NCBI GenBank assembly: GCA_024518585.1
Contig: JANIHI010000006.1
Span: forward strand, 30,740 to 94,739
Direction: 5' to 3'
DNA from: Methanolinea sp.
GTDB taxonomy: Archaea; Halobacteriota; Methanomicrobia; Methanomicrobiales; Methanospirillaceae
DNA: 64,000 nt
The notes beneath the pieces are model-generated. The model saw nothing but the letters and a program-made list of their open reading frames with translations, was not told the origin of the DNA and made no database searches. This document shows, piece by piece, positions 44,767 through 53,291 of the stretch (its first letter is position 1; each line of letters opens with the position of its first letter). Position numbers and translations under genes: made by a program.

Positions 44767-45544
44767 GGTCGTCATCTGCGGGGCCCTGGGCAGGATGGGA
44801 TCAACCGTTGCACGGCTCGTCAATGAAGCCCCCGACCTCTCGCTCGTCGGGGGTGTCGACGTCAGGAAGGGGGAAATCTACGGGGTAAGGGTGGTTCCAG
44901 CAGCAGACATGGCAGCCCTCCTATCCGAGACCAGACCCGACGTCGTCATAGACTTCACGGTTGCCCCCGCAGCCGTCGAGAACGTCAAGACCGCCGCCCG
45001 CCACGGGGCGGCCCTCGTCGTGGGAACAACCGGTTTTTCACCCGAGCAGAGGGCCGAGATGTCCCGTGCAATCGAGGGACACGTGGCGGCAGTCATTTCC
45101 AGTAACTTCAGCATCGGGGTCAACATCTTCTGGCAGCTCGTCAGGCAGGCAGCACGTCTCCTCCCGGATTATGATATCGAGGTCCTCGAGGCACACCATC
45201 GGTACAAGAAAGATGCCCCGAGTGGCACGGCAAAGACAATCATCCAGATCCTCGAAGAGGAGATAGGGGAGAGGGAGAAGCGCTATGGCCGCGAGGGGAT
45301 GATGGAGAGGGGAAAGGAGATCGGTATCCACGTCATCCGGGGCGGGGACATCGTCGGCGATCACTCGGTTCTCTTTGCCGGGAACTTCGAGACGATCACG
45401 CTCTCCCACAGGGCCTATGACAGGTCAGTGTTCGCCCAGGGGGCCCTGAAGGCCACGCGGTGGATCGTGGGAAGGGCACCGGGAATATACGGGATGGACG
45501 CCGTCCTCGGGCTCACTTCGAAGGGTTCTGAAATAACCAAATAG
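44759..45544 (+). CDS. dapB: 4-hydroxy-tetrahydrodipicolinate reductase
   Basis: 261 residues. Nucleotide fold KVVICGALGRMGSTVARLV, VVGTTGFSPEQ, VISSNFSIGVNIFWQLV, and the catalytic EAHHRYKKDAPSGTAK. Reduces the DapA product. Start ATG lies inside the end of dapA. Typical of archaeal DapB length. Confidence 0.95.
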   Translation: MIKVVICGALGRMGSTVARLVNEAPDLSLVGGVDVRKGEIYGVRVVPAADMAALLSETRPDVVIDFTVAPAAVENVKTAARHGAALVVGTTGFSPEQRAEMSRAIEGHVAAVISSNFSIGVNIFWQLVRQAARLLPDYDIEVLEAHHRYKKDAPSGTAKTIIQILEEEIGEREKRYGREGMMERGKEIGIHVIRGGDIVGDHSVLFAGNFETITLSHRAYDRSVFAQGALKATRWIVGRAPGIYGMDAVLGLTSKGSEITK

Positions 45545-45594
45545 AAACCTATTTCTTTTTTTATAGTCCAAAATTAAGGCTGGAAAGTGCAACC

Positions 45595-45768
45595 ATGACT
45601 GCTGTTGTTGACAAGGATAAATGTACCGGTTGTGAGACGTGCGTCGATGAATGCCCTGCTGCCGCGATCAGCATGGAAGACGGAAAGGCCAAGGTGGACA
45701 AGGACCTCTGCGTTGACTGCGGTTCCTGCGTGGATGTCTGTCCTTCCGAGGCAATTCACCTGGAATAA
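45595..45768 (+). CDS. Ferredoxin, 2[4Fe-4S]
   Basis: 57 residues. Two clusters of the form CxxCxxCxxxCP: CTGCETCVDECPAAAI and CVDCGSCVDVCPSEAIHLE. Small electron carrier for low-potential reactions. Its own TATA-like box (TTTTTTTATAGTCC, about 45562-45575) is likely. It is too short for many automated callers. It sits between dapB and asd, but a metabolic link is not required. Confidence 0.93.
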   Translation: MTAVVDKDKCTGCETCVDECPAAAISMEDGKAKVDKDLCVDCGSCVDVCPSEAIHLE

Positions 45769-45814
45769 AAAATCAAACGATTTAATTACTCCCATGCTCT
45801 AGCTCTTTTTACCC

Positions 45815-46831
45815 ATGATACGCGTCGGAGTGCTTGGTGCGACAGGAGCTGTGGGACAGCGGTTCGTCCAGCTCCTGGCAGAGCATCCCTGGTTTGACCT
45901 GACTGTCCTGACAGCGTCAGAAAGGAGCGCAGGGAAGCGGTATGGCGAGGTCGTGAACTGGAGGCTTGATGTTCCGTTTCCGGAGAAGGTTGCAGACATC
46001 CCCATCAGCACTACCGAAGTGAAGAGTCTTTCCGGTGTAGACCTGGTGTTCTCGGCCCTCCCCGCAGAGGTTGCCGGCGAAGTAGAAACTGCCTGTGCGC
46101 ATGCGGGGCTTGCGGTCTGCAGCAATGCCAGTTCGCACCGCATGGACCCCTCTGTGCCCCTGGTCATCCCGGAGGTCAACCCCGATCACCTCGGCCTGAT
46201 CGATGTCCAGAGAGATGCAGGAAGGGACGGGTTCATCGTGACCAACCCGAACTGTTCCACGATCGTCATGTGCCTCTCGTTCGCCCCGTTACGCCAGTTC
46301 CACTGGACGGATGTGCGGGTGGCGACGATGCAGGCAATTTCAGGGGCAGGTTTCCAGGGTGTTCCCGCCATGGGAATCTATGACAACATCATCCCGTACA
46401 TCGGTGCCGAAGAGCAGAAGATGGAGACAGAGACCCTCAAGATCATGGGCTCTCTCGACGGGGCATCCGTGAGACCTGCCCCGTTCAAAGTCAGTGCGAG
46501 TTGCCACAGGGTACCGGTCCTCGATGGGCACACCATGGCAGTATGGCTTGATATTACCGAGCCGGTGGAAAAAGTCCGGAAGGCCTTTGCGGATTACAAG
46601 CCCCCGGTACAGGGCCTCCCTTCCCTCCCGGAAAAGTCGGTCCTCCTGTTAGGTGACCAGGACAGGCCCCAGCCGCGGCTCGACAGGAACAGGGGCAACG
46701 GCATGACAGTCAGTGTCGGGAGAGTGCGGGAGGGCCTCCGGTACATAGCCATGGGACACAATACCATCCGGGGAGCAGCAGGGGCATCGGTGCTCAATGC
46801 CGAGCTCCTCCACAGGAAAAAGTACCTCTGA
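45815..46831 (+). CDS. asd: Aspartate-semialdehyde dehydrogenase
   Basis: 338 residues. VGVLGATGAVGQRFVQLLAE, VTNPNCSTIVMCLSFAPLRQ with the catalytic cysteine, ISGAGFQGVPA and SCHRVPVLDGHT. Makes aspartate semialdehyde for lysine, threonine and methionine, and also for the ADH synthases of the aro operon here. Archaeal-type sequence. Confidence 0.95.
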   Translation: MIRVGVLGATGAVGQRFVQLLAEHPWFDLTVLTASERSAGKRYGEVVNWRLDVPFPEKVADIPISTTEVKSLSGVDLVFSALPAEVAGEVETACAHAGLAVCSNASSHRMDPSVPLVIPEVNPDHLGLIDVQRDAGRDGFIVTNPNCSTIVMCLSFAPLRQFHWTDVRVATMQAISGAGFQGVPAMGIYDNIIPYIGAEEQKMETETLKIMGSLDGASVRPAPFKVSASCHRVPVLDGHTMAVWLDITEPVEKVRKAFADYKPPVQGLPSLPEKSVLLLGDQDRPQPRLDRNRGNGMTVSVGRVREGLRYIAMGHNTIRGAAGASVLNAELLHRKKYL

Positions 46832-46846
46832 AGGAGTGCCAGTCTG

Positions 46847-47122
46847 ATGATGAAGGATAACACAGTATTCGTGGGGAACAAGCCGGTGATGAATTACGTG
46901 CTGGCAGTCGTGACCCAGTTCAACAATGGTGCACAGGAAGTCTCTATCAAGGCAAGGGGCAAGGCAATCTCACGGGCCGTTGATACCGCGGAGATAGCGC
47001 TGAACAGGTTTCTCGAAGGAGTAAACAAGAAAGAGATCATCACCTCGACAGAGGTCATAGATACTGACAGCGGAAAGACAAATGTCTCGAGCATCGAGAT
47101 CATCCTCTCCACGACAGGGTAA
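46847..47122 (+). CDS. albA: DNA-binding protein Alba
   Basis: 91 residues. [20 protein letters not shown], then [20 protein letters not shown] containing the DNA-binding lysines. Alba coats archaeal DNA and RNA; lysine acetylation controls it. 15 bases after asd, so it may share its transcript. Followed by an inverted repeat terminator candidate. Confidence 0.95.
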   Translation: MMKDNTVFVGNKPVMNYVLAVVTQFNNGAQEVSIKARGKAISRAVDTAEIALNRFLEGVNKKEIITSTEVIDTDSGKTNVSSIEIILSTTG

Positions 47123-47129
47123 AGTGTTC

Positions 47130-47156
47130 TTTCCGGGATGCTAAAATTCCCGGAAA
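47130..47156 (+). terminator. Inverted repeat after alba
   Basis: TTTCCGGGA and TCCCGGAAA form a perfect nine-base stem with a nine-base A/T-rich loop. No long U-tract follows, so it may be a processing or stabilising structure rather than a terminator. Confidence 0.4.
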
Positions 47157-47457
47157 TGGTGAACTCTCACCAGGACTCTCCCGGGATCCCCTCCCCCCGG
47201 GTCATCTTTTAGGGGCCGGCGGGGCTCATCCCCTCAGGGGGAGGCAAACAAGTAACCCCCCATCCCCACCTCCACAATTGCGGAGAGTCCCTTCATCCGG
47301 GATTCTCTCCACTGCCCGCTGAGGTGTATTTTTCATCCCTCCTTTTAATCATCGATAAATCGTTATTTTTGTAAAATGGCAGTTTTTTTTGCTTATTTTT
47401 TGCTCTGCCCTAACCAGAAAAGATATAACAGGATGGTATCCATATATACAGGAGGAC
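47157..47457 (+). other. Intergenic region with a diverged structured element
   Basis: About 300 bases. 47218-47286 resembles the dispersed element: GGCGGGGCTCATCCCCTCAGG aligns with copy B, and the end (ATCCCCACCTCCACAATTGC then GGAGAG) matches copy C at 18 of 26 positions. A hairpin (GGAGAG...CTCTCC, 47282-47311) follows. The A/T-rich 47330-47400 stretch holds the promoter of the secreted protein at 47458. Confidence 0.45.
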
Positions 47458-47907
47458 ATGAGAGGTGCTGCTCTTGCAGTTGCCATCGGGTGCCTTCTTG
47501 TCTGTGCAATCCCGGCAACTGCAGTGAACGAAGAGAAATACGGCTATATCACCATCCAGAATGTGGATATCACCCTGGAAAAGAACCAGGCACGCATTGA
47601 TATCCAGTATTCGCTCGATGAGCCAACGCGGCTCATCGTATTGCTTCTCGGAAAACAGGACCTCAAGAATCGTCTTCTCCACGTCCTCAACTACGAAGAT
47701 GCAGAGGTACTCCAGATCGAGATGAACAGGGCCAACCTTGTCGTGAAGGATGTCTCGTATAACTATGGCAGGGGCATTTACTGGTTCCCGTCCCACCAGT
47801 TTAACGTGGTCATCCCGTTCCTCCGCATCACCACTCCCCAGACCTCCCGCGAATACCATTCAATCAATTTTATTCCCAACGGAATAGGCTATTTTGATAA
47901 CCCTTAA
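47458..47907 (+). CDS. Secreted protein of unknown function
   Basis: 149 residues. A signal peptide MRGAALAVAIGCLLVCAIPA ends near TAVNEEKY; the mature part is beta-rich with ITIQNVDITLEKNQARID and no recognised family. GGAGGAC is seven bases before the ATG. A longer open frame upstream is not translated sensibly. Ends ten bases from the convergent DUF373 gene. Confidence 0.7.
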   Translation: MRGAALAVAIGCLLVCAIPATAVNEEKYGYITIQNVDITLEKNQARIDIQYSLDEPTRLIVLLLGKQDLKNRLLHVLNYEDAEVLQIEMNRANLVVKDVSYNYGRGIYWFPSHQFNVVIPFLRITTPQTSREYHSINFIPNGIGYFDNP

Positions 47908-47917
47908 AAACGGGCTA

Positions 47918-49036
47918 TCAGGTGGGTTCCGTCCGTCTCCCTGTGGCGAGGTATTTGTAGAGAACGTGCTGTATGCCGATTCCGGCGAATGCGCAGATGA
48001 GGCCACCTAAAGTACCGTAGAAGATGTACTGGACACCCGCACCAGAGTCATAGGGAAAGTCTGGGATATTATTCATGGAGAGGGCATAGATCGACGCACC
48101 ATAGGTGATCAGTCCGACTGCACCGATGAAGAAGGGAAAAACAATCACTTTCGCGAGGCTGTTCCTGTCGTAAAAGAAGTTGTCAATGATGATCCCGATA
48201 GAAGAGACGATTCCTGCAAGAGCGAGCCAAAGTACTGCCCCGTACATGAAGATCAGGAGATAGAGCAGGAGACCGACCTCTGCGTAAAAGACGAGGAGGT
48301 TCATCAGGCCCATGATGAGTCCCACGACGATCAGGAGAATGCCGGCGATGTACGTGATAAAGGAGACCTTGCCCCGGGTGAGGGATGTACGGAGGGCATT
48401 GACAAAACCTGAAAAGACCTCGTCGATACCAAGGCCCCTGTAGAGGAGGTAGACCCCAATTGCCCCCACCACGATGAAGGTGGCTATCTGGGGGCGGTCA
48501 ACGAGATACGCGACAGCCCAAAGAAGCATTGCAAGACCGAGAGGGACGAGGACGAGCCGTGCAATTTTCGGGTCGTTCAGGAGCTTCTTGATGATGTAGT
48601 AGGTCCCCTCGAGGTTGGGGATCTGGCTGACGATGACCCGCCGAACACTCGAGACAGGGAGCCGTGACTGGACGATGGGAAGGACAAACTCATCCTCTGC
48701 ACCGTCTGTCACGACGATGCAGTTCGTGACCCCCGATTTTTCGATGACCTGGGAGAGGGAATGTGCAATCCTGCGGTCCCCCTCGATCATGCGCATGTGG
48801 TTCCCGGCGACAATTGCGACCTCGGCTTCCTCTCCCCGGGCCTTCAACTCGTCGTAGATGGCTACCGCCTGGAATATTGCGTTGATATCGGAATCCTCTG
48901 GGTCTGCGAGCCCGAGTGCATTGGCGGTCCGGAGGCATGCCTCGCGGCCGACGACGGGGCTTTCGATCCCTGCCTTAAACCCGATATCATCGTCACGGTC
49001 CACGGAAAGGACCAATGTACGCCCTTCCTGCATCAA
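47918..49036 (-). CDS. DUF373 multispanning membrane protein
   Basis: 372 residues. Residues 1-140 form a soluble Rossmann-like part: VLSVDRDDDIGFKAGIESPV, then EVAIVAGNHMRMIEGDRRIA and VVTDGAEDEFVLPIVQ. About six transmembrane helices follow (residues about 155-355). DUF373 is archaeal and uncharacterised. An aspartate-rich N-terminal motif (DRDDDIG) suggests a metal or nucleotide site. Monocistronic between the secreted protein and the coiled-coil gene. Confidence 0.85.
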   Translation of the reverse strand: MMQEGRTLVLSVDRDDDIGFKAGIESPVVGREACLRTANALGLADPEDSDINAIFQAVAIYDELKARGEEAEVAIVAGNHMRMIEGDRRIAHSLSQVIEKSGVTNCIVVTDGAEDEFVLPIVQSRLPVSSVRRVIVSQIPNLEGTYYIIKKLLNDPKIARLVLVPLGLAMLLWAVAYLVDRPQIATFIVVGAIGVYLLYRGLGIDEVFSGFVNALRTSLTRGKVSFITYIAGILLIVVGLIMGLMNLLVFYAEVGLLLYLLIFMYGAVLWLALAGIVSSIGIIIDNFFYDRNSLAKVIVFPFFIGAVGLITYGASIYALSMNNIPDFPYDSGAGVQYIFYGTLGGLICAFAGIGIQHVLYKYLATGRRTEPT

Positions 49037-49092
49037 TAATGAAAGCGCAATATATGTATTAAATGGTTGCCTTTTTTCAAAAAAAAAGGGGA

Positions 49093-49953
49093 TCAGATGA
49101 GTTTTGAGCGCTGGAGAAGCAGGATATCGTCCGTGGTCAGCTTTTCGCCGGCGCGGAACATCTTGAAGAGGTGTTCTGCCTCTTTCCGGACAGCTTTCTG
49201 CTCTTTGGTGACTTTTGCCTTCTTTGTCTTCTTACGCAGACCTGATATGACCTTGTCATAGTCGCGCAGTTCTTTCTGGCAGGCAATGAAGTACTTGTGT
49301 TCTGCATCGGCGGCTTCCTGGGCTTCAATGAAGTTCTTGTGGGCGGCATCGGCCTCTTCCCGGGACTTGTCCGCCTTGCGGTAGAACTCGACCATGAGGT
49401 CGTGGTGCTTCTGGGCAAGCTCTGCCATCTCGGTGACCTTCGCATGGAGTTCTGACGCCTGTTTGCGCAGTTCGCGTGCCCTGGTGATCTTGGCCTTAAT
49501 CTCCTTGTTCTGTTCGAGCTCGGCCTCCTGTTCCCGCATTGCCTCCTTCATCTGCTTGATCTTCTCGATGAGCTCCCTTTCCTTGTCGGTCGAGAAGACC
49601 TCTGTCTGCTGCCTGAACTCGAGGTGCTCTATCTGCTTCTGGAGTTCCTTGAGCCCCCGGTTCTTGATTCCGCCGTGCTCCTTCTTGAATGCCTCGATCT
49701 CCTCAAAGAGGGCATTAGCCTCTTCGTTGATCCTGTTCCTCTCGTCCTTGAGAGACTGGACGTCATTGTTGTATTTATCGCGCAACTCCTTGTTTTTCTG
49801 GGCTTCCTCGACGTATTCTCTCGTCTGGTTGTTCAGGGTGTTGCGTTCCCGTGCCCACTTGCTCGCAAGAGCATTCAGTTCGTTGCGCCTGTTCTTGTGC
49901 TGTTCAGACTCGGCAAGAATCTTTTTGCGTTTTTCAATCAACTCATTCAGCAT
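49093..49953 (-). CDS. Archaeal coiled-coil protein (COG1340 type)
   Basis: 286 residues, almost all long charged heptads (e.g. KERELIEKIKQMKEAMREQE). No catalytic domain. Matches the uncharacterised archaeal coiled-coil family COG1340. Bases 49954 and upstream hold its promoter region. It lies close to ftsZ and may belong to the division or chromosome-organisation apparatus, which is inference only. Ends 57 bases from the DUF373 start. Confidence 0.85.
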   Translation of the reverse strand: MLNELIEKRKKILAESEQHKNRRNELNALASKWARERNTLNNQTREYVEEAQKNKELRDKYNNDVQSLKDERNRINEEANALFEEIEAFKKEHGGIKNRGLKELQKQIEHLEFRQQTEVFSTDKERELIEKIKQMKEAMREQEAELEQNKEIKAKITRARELRKQASELHAKVTEMAELAQKHHDLMVEFYRKADKSREEADAAHKNFIEAQEAADAEHKYFIACQKELRDYDKVISGLRKKTKKAKVTKEQKAVRKEAEHLFKMFRAGEKLTTDDILLLQRSKLI

Positions 49954-50114
49954 ACTTCTCCAACCCCGACCGTGCAGTCTTCATGCATCGCTTGGTATCC
50001 GGATAATCAGCAGGAGAAAGGGTTTTTTCCGAAAGGCAGAGATATGGAGACCTTGCCCGAGTCCGGAGAATCCAGGTGGGAAAATGATTTCCCCCTCCGT
50101 CCGTGACCCCAATC

Positions 50115-50145
50115 AAAAAAGCGTGAAGGCACCGGGAAGTGCCTT
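50115..50145 (-). terminator. Hairpin with T-tract, minus strand
   Basis: AAGGCAC and GTGCCTT pair around a six-base loop; on the minus strand a run of six T follows after four bases. No gene ends nearby on this strand, so an unannotated minus-strand transcript between 50145 and 50640 is possible. Confidence 0.4.
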
Positions 50146-50529
50146 TGTTCACTTGGCTTTTCATCATGTTCAACTCCCTATTCCAGAAGGGTTGCAGAAA
50201 GGAACCCTCTTTCCTTCCCTTCTCCCGGTCATCCCGGATACGGGTGACTTTCTATTATTTACACGCTATCTGTCCTATTAATGGTTTCGGGGGAGGAGAA
50301 TCCGGGAGTTTGTGACTGTCCAAAGAAGGCGAAGATGGTTTTTGACAGAGTTAACAGATAGGTCTTGTCTCACCCATTCAGGAATATTAAAGCCCCTCTT
50401 CGTCATTTCAGGTGGGTACGTTGTATGAATGGGTTATAGCCCCTCGCTGGATTGAACTGGTTAATCAAAAAAATATCGATGTAATACAAATTGAATGGTA
50501 AAACCGCCGCCGGGGCGCCGTTTGGGGGT

Positions 50530-50613
50530 GGCGGAACTATCCTCACGTGGGGGTGTGGGAACGAGGCAGCCCCCACTTATGTTCCTATCCACCTACTCAA
50601 AATAGCGAAGAGC
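50530..50613 (+). repeat. Dispersed structured noncoding element, copy C
   Basis: 84 bases: GGCGG, CTATCCTCACG, GTGGGAACGAGGCAGC, CCCC, GTTCCTATCCACC, CTCAAAATAGCGAAGAGC. GTGGGGG (50547-50553 region) can pair with CCCCCAC just after the GAGGCAG block. Upstream A/T-rich box at about 50466-50476 could be a promoter, making this the best candidate for an independently expressed RNA. Confidence 0.6.
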
Positions 50614-50640
50614 AAAGTGGTTTCCAGTTCAAAAAAAGTG

Positions 50641-50689
50641 GGGGGAAAAAATTATTGGTGGGCCGAACAAGGTGGCGGGAGTTCGGCCC
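50641..50689 (-). terminator. ftsZ terminator
   Basis: GGGCCGAAC (50660-50668) and GTTCGGCCC (50681-50689) are perfect complements; on the minus strand the stem is followed by ATAATTTTTT. It lies about 50 bases after the ftsZ stop. Confidence 0.7.
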
Positions 50690-50736
50690 GGTATTCCTCT
50701 GCAGTTGTGTGAATCAAGGTGGTAGGTGACTTTTTT

Positions 50737-51894
50737 TTAACCAACCCACTCGAGTAGAGTACCTCCTGCCGTCTGGTCACGTGCCTTCCTGTTCTTGGGT
50801 AGCTGGGGGGCTTTCGGGTTTTCCTTCTTCTGCTCGAGATCTTCGAGAATGGTCTTGTACGAGACCCTGCTCCCCATGATCTTTCCTGTCTTGACACCGG
50901 TCATGATGGCAAGCACCCGGACCTTGCCCTCCATGTCATTTCTCACCCTTGCCCCCCAGATGACATCTGCATGGGGGTCGAGTTCGTAGGTGAGTGACGT
51001 TGCGATCTCTTCTGCGTCCTGGAGCGTGAGGTCGCCACCACCCGTGATGTGGATCAGGCTGCCGGTGGCACCGCGGTAATCGATGTCAAGCATGGGATTG
51101 CTCAAACACTCGCGGACGACGCTCTCGCTCTTGTTCTGCTGCTTGCTCTCCCCGACCAGCATCACCGCGACACCTCCCTTGCTCATGATTGCCCTGACAT
51201 CCGCGTAGTCAATGTTGATCAGCGAGGGCTGGGTGATTGTCTCGCTGATACCTTTCACCGTTTCACCGATGAGCTGGTCCATCACTGAGAACGCCTGCCC
51301 GAGCGGGAGGTTTGGTACAAAATTTTTTAACCTGTTGTTGTCAAGGACGATCACAGAATCCGCTGCAGCCGCAAGGGATTCGAGACCCTCTTCTGCACGG
51401 ATAAGGCGTGCCTTTTCGACCTGGAACGGGTAGCTGACCATTCCCACGACGATTGCACCCTGCTCCTTTGCGATCTGGGCAACGACAGGTGCTGAACCTG
51501 TACCGGTCCCACCACCCATGCCGGCCGTGATGAAGCAGAGGTCGGCGTTCTCGAGGAGAGCCTCGAGCGTTGGGCGGGCCATCTCTGCGGCCCTCTTGCC
51601 TACGTCGGGGTATCCCCCGGCGCCCAGGCCCTTGGTGAGTGATTTTCCGATCAGGACTCTCTTGTCGGCCTGGATCATGTCCAGGTGCTGCTTGTCGGTG
51701 TTGATCGCGATTGTCTCTGCGCCCGAGACACCCATGTGGTGCAGCCTGTTGATGGTGTTGTTCCCGGCGCCTCCACAACCGATGATCACGATACGGGGTT
51801 GCCCAATGAAATCGTCATCTGCTGAACTGGAAGTTTTTGTTATCTCCTTCTCAATTTCAGCATTTTTCAGGGCTTCGTTGATGATACTCTGCAT
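50737..51894 (-). CDS. ftsZ: Cell division GTPase FtsZ
   Basis: 385 residues. [17 protein letters not shown], the GTP signature [17 protein letters not shown] and the T7-loop [13 protein letters not shown] are intact. Forms the division ring. The C-terminal linker is short and ends [11 protein letters not shown], a candidate conserved C-terminal peptide for anchoring. 11 bases downstream of the CdrS-like regulator on the same strand. Followed by a strong terminator hairpin. Confidence 0.96.
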   Translation of the reverse strand: MQSIINEALKNAEIEKEITKTSSSADDDFIGQPRIVIIGCGGAGNNTINRLHHMGVSGAETIAINTDKQHLDMIQADKRVLIGKSLTKGLGAGGYPDVGKRAAEMARPTLEALLENADLCFITAGMGGGTGTGSAPVVAQIAKEQGAIVVGMVSYPFQVEKARLIRAEEGLESLAAAADSVIVLDNNRLKNFVPNLPLGQAFSVMDQLIGETVKGISETITQPSLINIDYADVRAIMSKGGVAVMLVGESKQQNKSESVVRECLSNPMLDIDYRGATGSLIHITGGGDLTLQDAEEIATSLTYELDPHADVIWGARVRNDMEGKVRVLAIMTGVKTGKIMGSRVSYKTILEDLEQKKENPKAPQLPKNRKARDQTAGGTLLEWVG

Positions 51895-51905
51895 TGTTGA
51901 CCCTC

Positions 51906-52082
51906 CTAAACCTTGAATGAAACCTGGTCACTCTCCTTGAGTACACGCCCGCCACGCTGTTCGATCAGCTGGCGTACAGCAGCCCGTACTGCTTCAGAGA
52001 CGGTGGGAAACTCCCCTATCGCCACCATCTGTTCAAGCATCTCGATCTGCTGGTCTGGCAATCTGAGTGTGATCCGCTTCAT
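51906..52082 (-). CDS. CdrS-like ribbon-helix-helix regulator
   Basis: 58 residues from ATG 52082, with AGGTGA seven bases before it. [20 protein letters not shown] followed by [17 protein letters not shown] is a ribbon-helix-helix DNA-binding domain of the type called CdrS, which in haloarchaea forms an operon with ftsZ2 and controls cell division genes. Here it directly precedes ftsZ and its own upstream region carries an array of palindromes, so autoregulation is likely. Confidence 0.85.
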   Translation of the reverse strand: MKRITLRLPDQQIEMLEQMVAIGEFPTVSEAVRAAVRQLIEQRGGRVLKESDQVSFKV

Positions 52083-52100
52083 CCAATTTTCACCTGATAT

Positions 52101-52132
52101 GACATTTGTCTGACATTTGTCAGACATTTGTC
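52101..52132. promoter_or_regulatory. Three palindromes in front of cdrS-ftsZ
   Basis: GACATTTGTC occurs three times at 52101-52110, 52112-52121 and 52123-52132, an exact 11-base period. Each unit is GACA-TT-TGTC, symmetrical, suiting a ribbon-helix-helix dimer. It lies 19-50 bases before the regulator start, overlapping the expected transcription start from the CATAAAAC box (about 52146-52152). Confidence 0.6.
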
Positions 52133-52184
52133 TGTCATTAAGCTGTTTTATGTCTGACTATGCAGATGAATGCTACTTACTCAA

Positions 52185-52202
52185 AAAAGTATATATACTT
52201 TT
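52185..52202. promoter_or_regulatory. Palindromic TATA between cdrS-ftsZ and cobD
   Basis: AAAAGTATATATACTTTT is a perfect 18-base palindrome. It could direct transcription on both strands: toward cobD with a leader of about 70 bases and toward cdrS with a leader that contains the GACATTTGTC array. Confidence 0.45.
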
Positions 52203-52292
52203 CTATTTGTTTCCCGACCCCCGGGCCAGCGAATCCCATTTACTTTATCTCTGTCCTGTTCCCACATGTCTGTACTATCTCCGGGTTTTTAA

Positions 52293-53291
52293 ATGAAAGG
52301 ACAGAGGGCGCAAAAAGTCGTTCACGGGGGCACGGCAATCCGTGCCATGAAAGAGACGGGCGCACCCGTGCTGGATTTTTCGGCAAGCATCAATCCCTAC
52401 CCGCCGCAGCTTGACCTGCAATTTTTACCCGGTGATTTTTCCCATTACCCGGATGATACGTACTCTGACCTCAAGGCAATGATTGCCCGTACGATGGGAC
52501 GCTCTCCCGATGAGGTTTGCGTTGGAAACGGGTCAATAGAAGTCCTGCGGACGTTCTGCCTTGCAATGCTCTCACCCGGAGACCGCGTGGCAGTCACGCT
52601 CCCGACTTTTGGAGAGTACGAGATGTCAGCCTCCCTTGCGGGGGCTTCCCTGTCGGGGACCGGTGACGTGAAAGTGCGGTTCCTGTGCAATCCCAATAAT
52701 CCAACGGGGCACCTCCTCCCGAGGAACCACGTCTGCAATCTCCTCGAGGAATGCGAACGGGAAGGCAGTATCCTCTTTCTCGATGAGGCATTCATCGAAA
52801 TATCTGATGACCCCTCCCAGAGCCTCGCCCCGCTCCGGCACCCCTCTCTCTTCGTGCTTCGTTCCCTGACCAAGAGCTTTGCCATACCCGGAATAAGGTT
52901 TGGATATGGGATAGGTCACCCCGAGATCGTCAGGGAACTGGAGGCGTTCCGCCCGCCGTGGAACGTCAACACCCTTGCAGAGAAGGCTGCTATGGAAGCA
53001 TTTTCCCGCTACGATGAGCTGGAAGTTTCCCGCCGGCAGATCAGGCAGGAGAGGGAGTGGCTCGTGCAGGCATTGTCCAACCTCCCGGTGGTCATCGAAC
53101 CCTCGCGGGTAAATTTCCTGCTCGTGCACACAGAGAGGGATGTCACAGGTCTCTGCCGGAAACTCCTCTCAAAGGGAATTCTGGTGCGGGACTGCCACTC
53201 CTTCGGACTGCCGAAGGCAATCAGGGTCGCTGTGAGGAAGCGGGAAGAGAACGAGCGGCTCGTGGACGCTCTATGGGCATGTATGCACTGA
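52293..53291 (+). CDS. cobD: L-threonine-O-3-phosphate decarboxylase (CobD)
   Basis: 332 residues, type I PLP aminotransferase fold. VHGGTAIRAMKETGAPVLDF and the ASINPYPP motif are CobD-like; FLCNPNNPTGHLLPRN, DEAFIEI and RSLTKSFAIPGIRFGYG hold the cofactor (Lys Schiff base). It makes aminopropanol phosphate for cobamide. HisC is the close relative; the following CobY gene supports CobD. Overlaps cobY by 19 bases. Confidence 0.85.
   Translation: MKGQRAQKVVHGGTAIRAMKETGAPVLDFSASINPYPPQLDLQFLPGDFSHYPDDTYSDLKAMIARTMGRSPDEVCVGNGSIEVLRTFCLAMLSPGDRVAVTLPTFGEYEMSASLAGASLSGTGDVKVRFLCNPNNPTGHLLPRNHVCNLLEECEREGSILFLDEAFIEISDDPSQSLAPLRHPSLFVLRSLTKSFAIPGIRFGYGIGHPEIVRELEAFRPPWNVNTLAEKAAMEAFSRYDELEVSRRQIRQEREWLVQALSNLPVVIEPSRVNFLLVHTERDVTGLCRKLLSKGILVRDCHSFGLPKAIRVAVRKREENERLVDALWACMH

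Larger units (their letters stand above)
49954..50736. other. Long noncoding region before ftsZ 3' end
   Basis: About 780 bases with no convincing gene. It holds a minus-strand terminator-like hairpin (50115-50145), copy C of the repeated element (50530-50613, plus) and the ftsZ terminator (50641-50689, minus). An A/T-rich stretch (50461-50490, AAAAAAATATCGATG) sits 25-40 bases before copy C and may be its promoter. Short ORFs here overlap these elements and are rejected. Confidence 0.45.

Noticed and set aside
50491..50712. 73-codon plus-strand ORF before ftsZ
   Set aside because: It overlaps copy C of the conserved noncoding element and the ftsZ terminator, and its codon pattern is not protein-like.
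52293..53291. HisC (histidinol-phosphate aminotransferase) assignment
   Set aside because: The N-terminal HGG...LDFSASINP pattern and the adjacent CobY gene fit CobD better; HisC remains a second choice.
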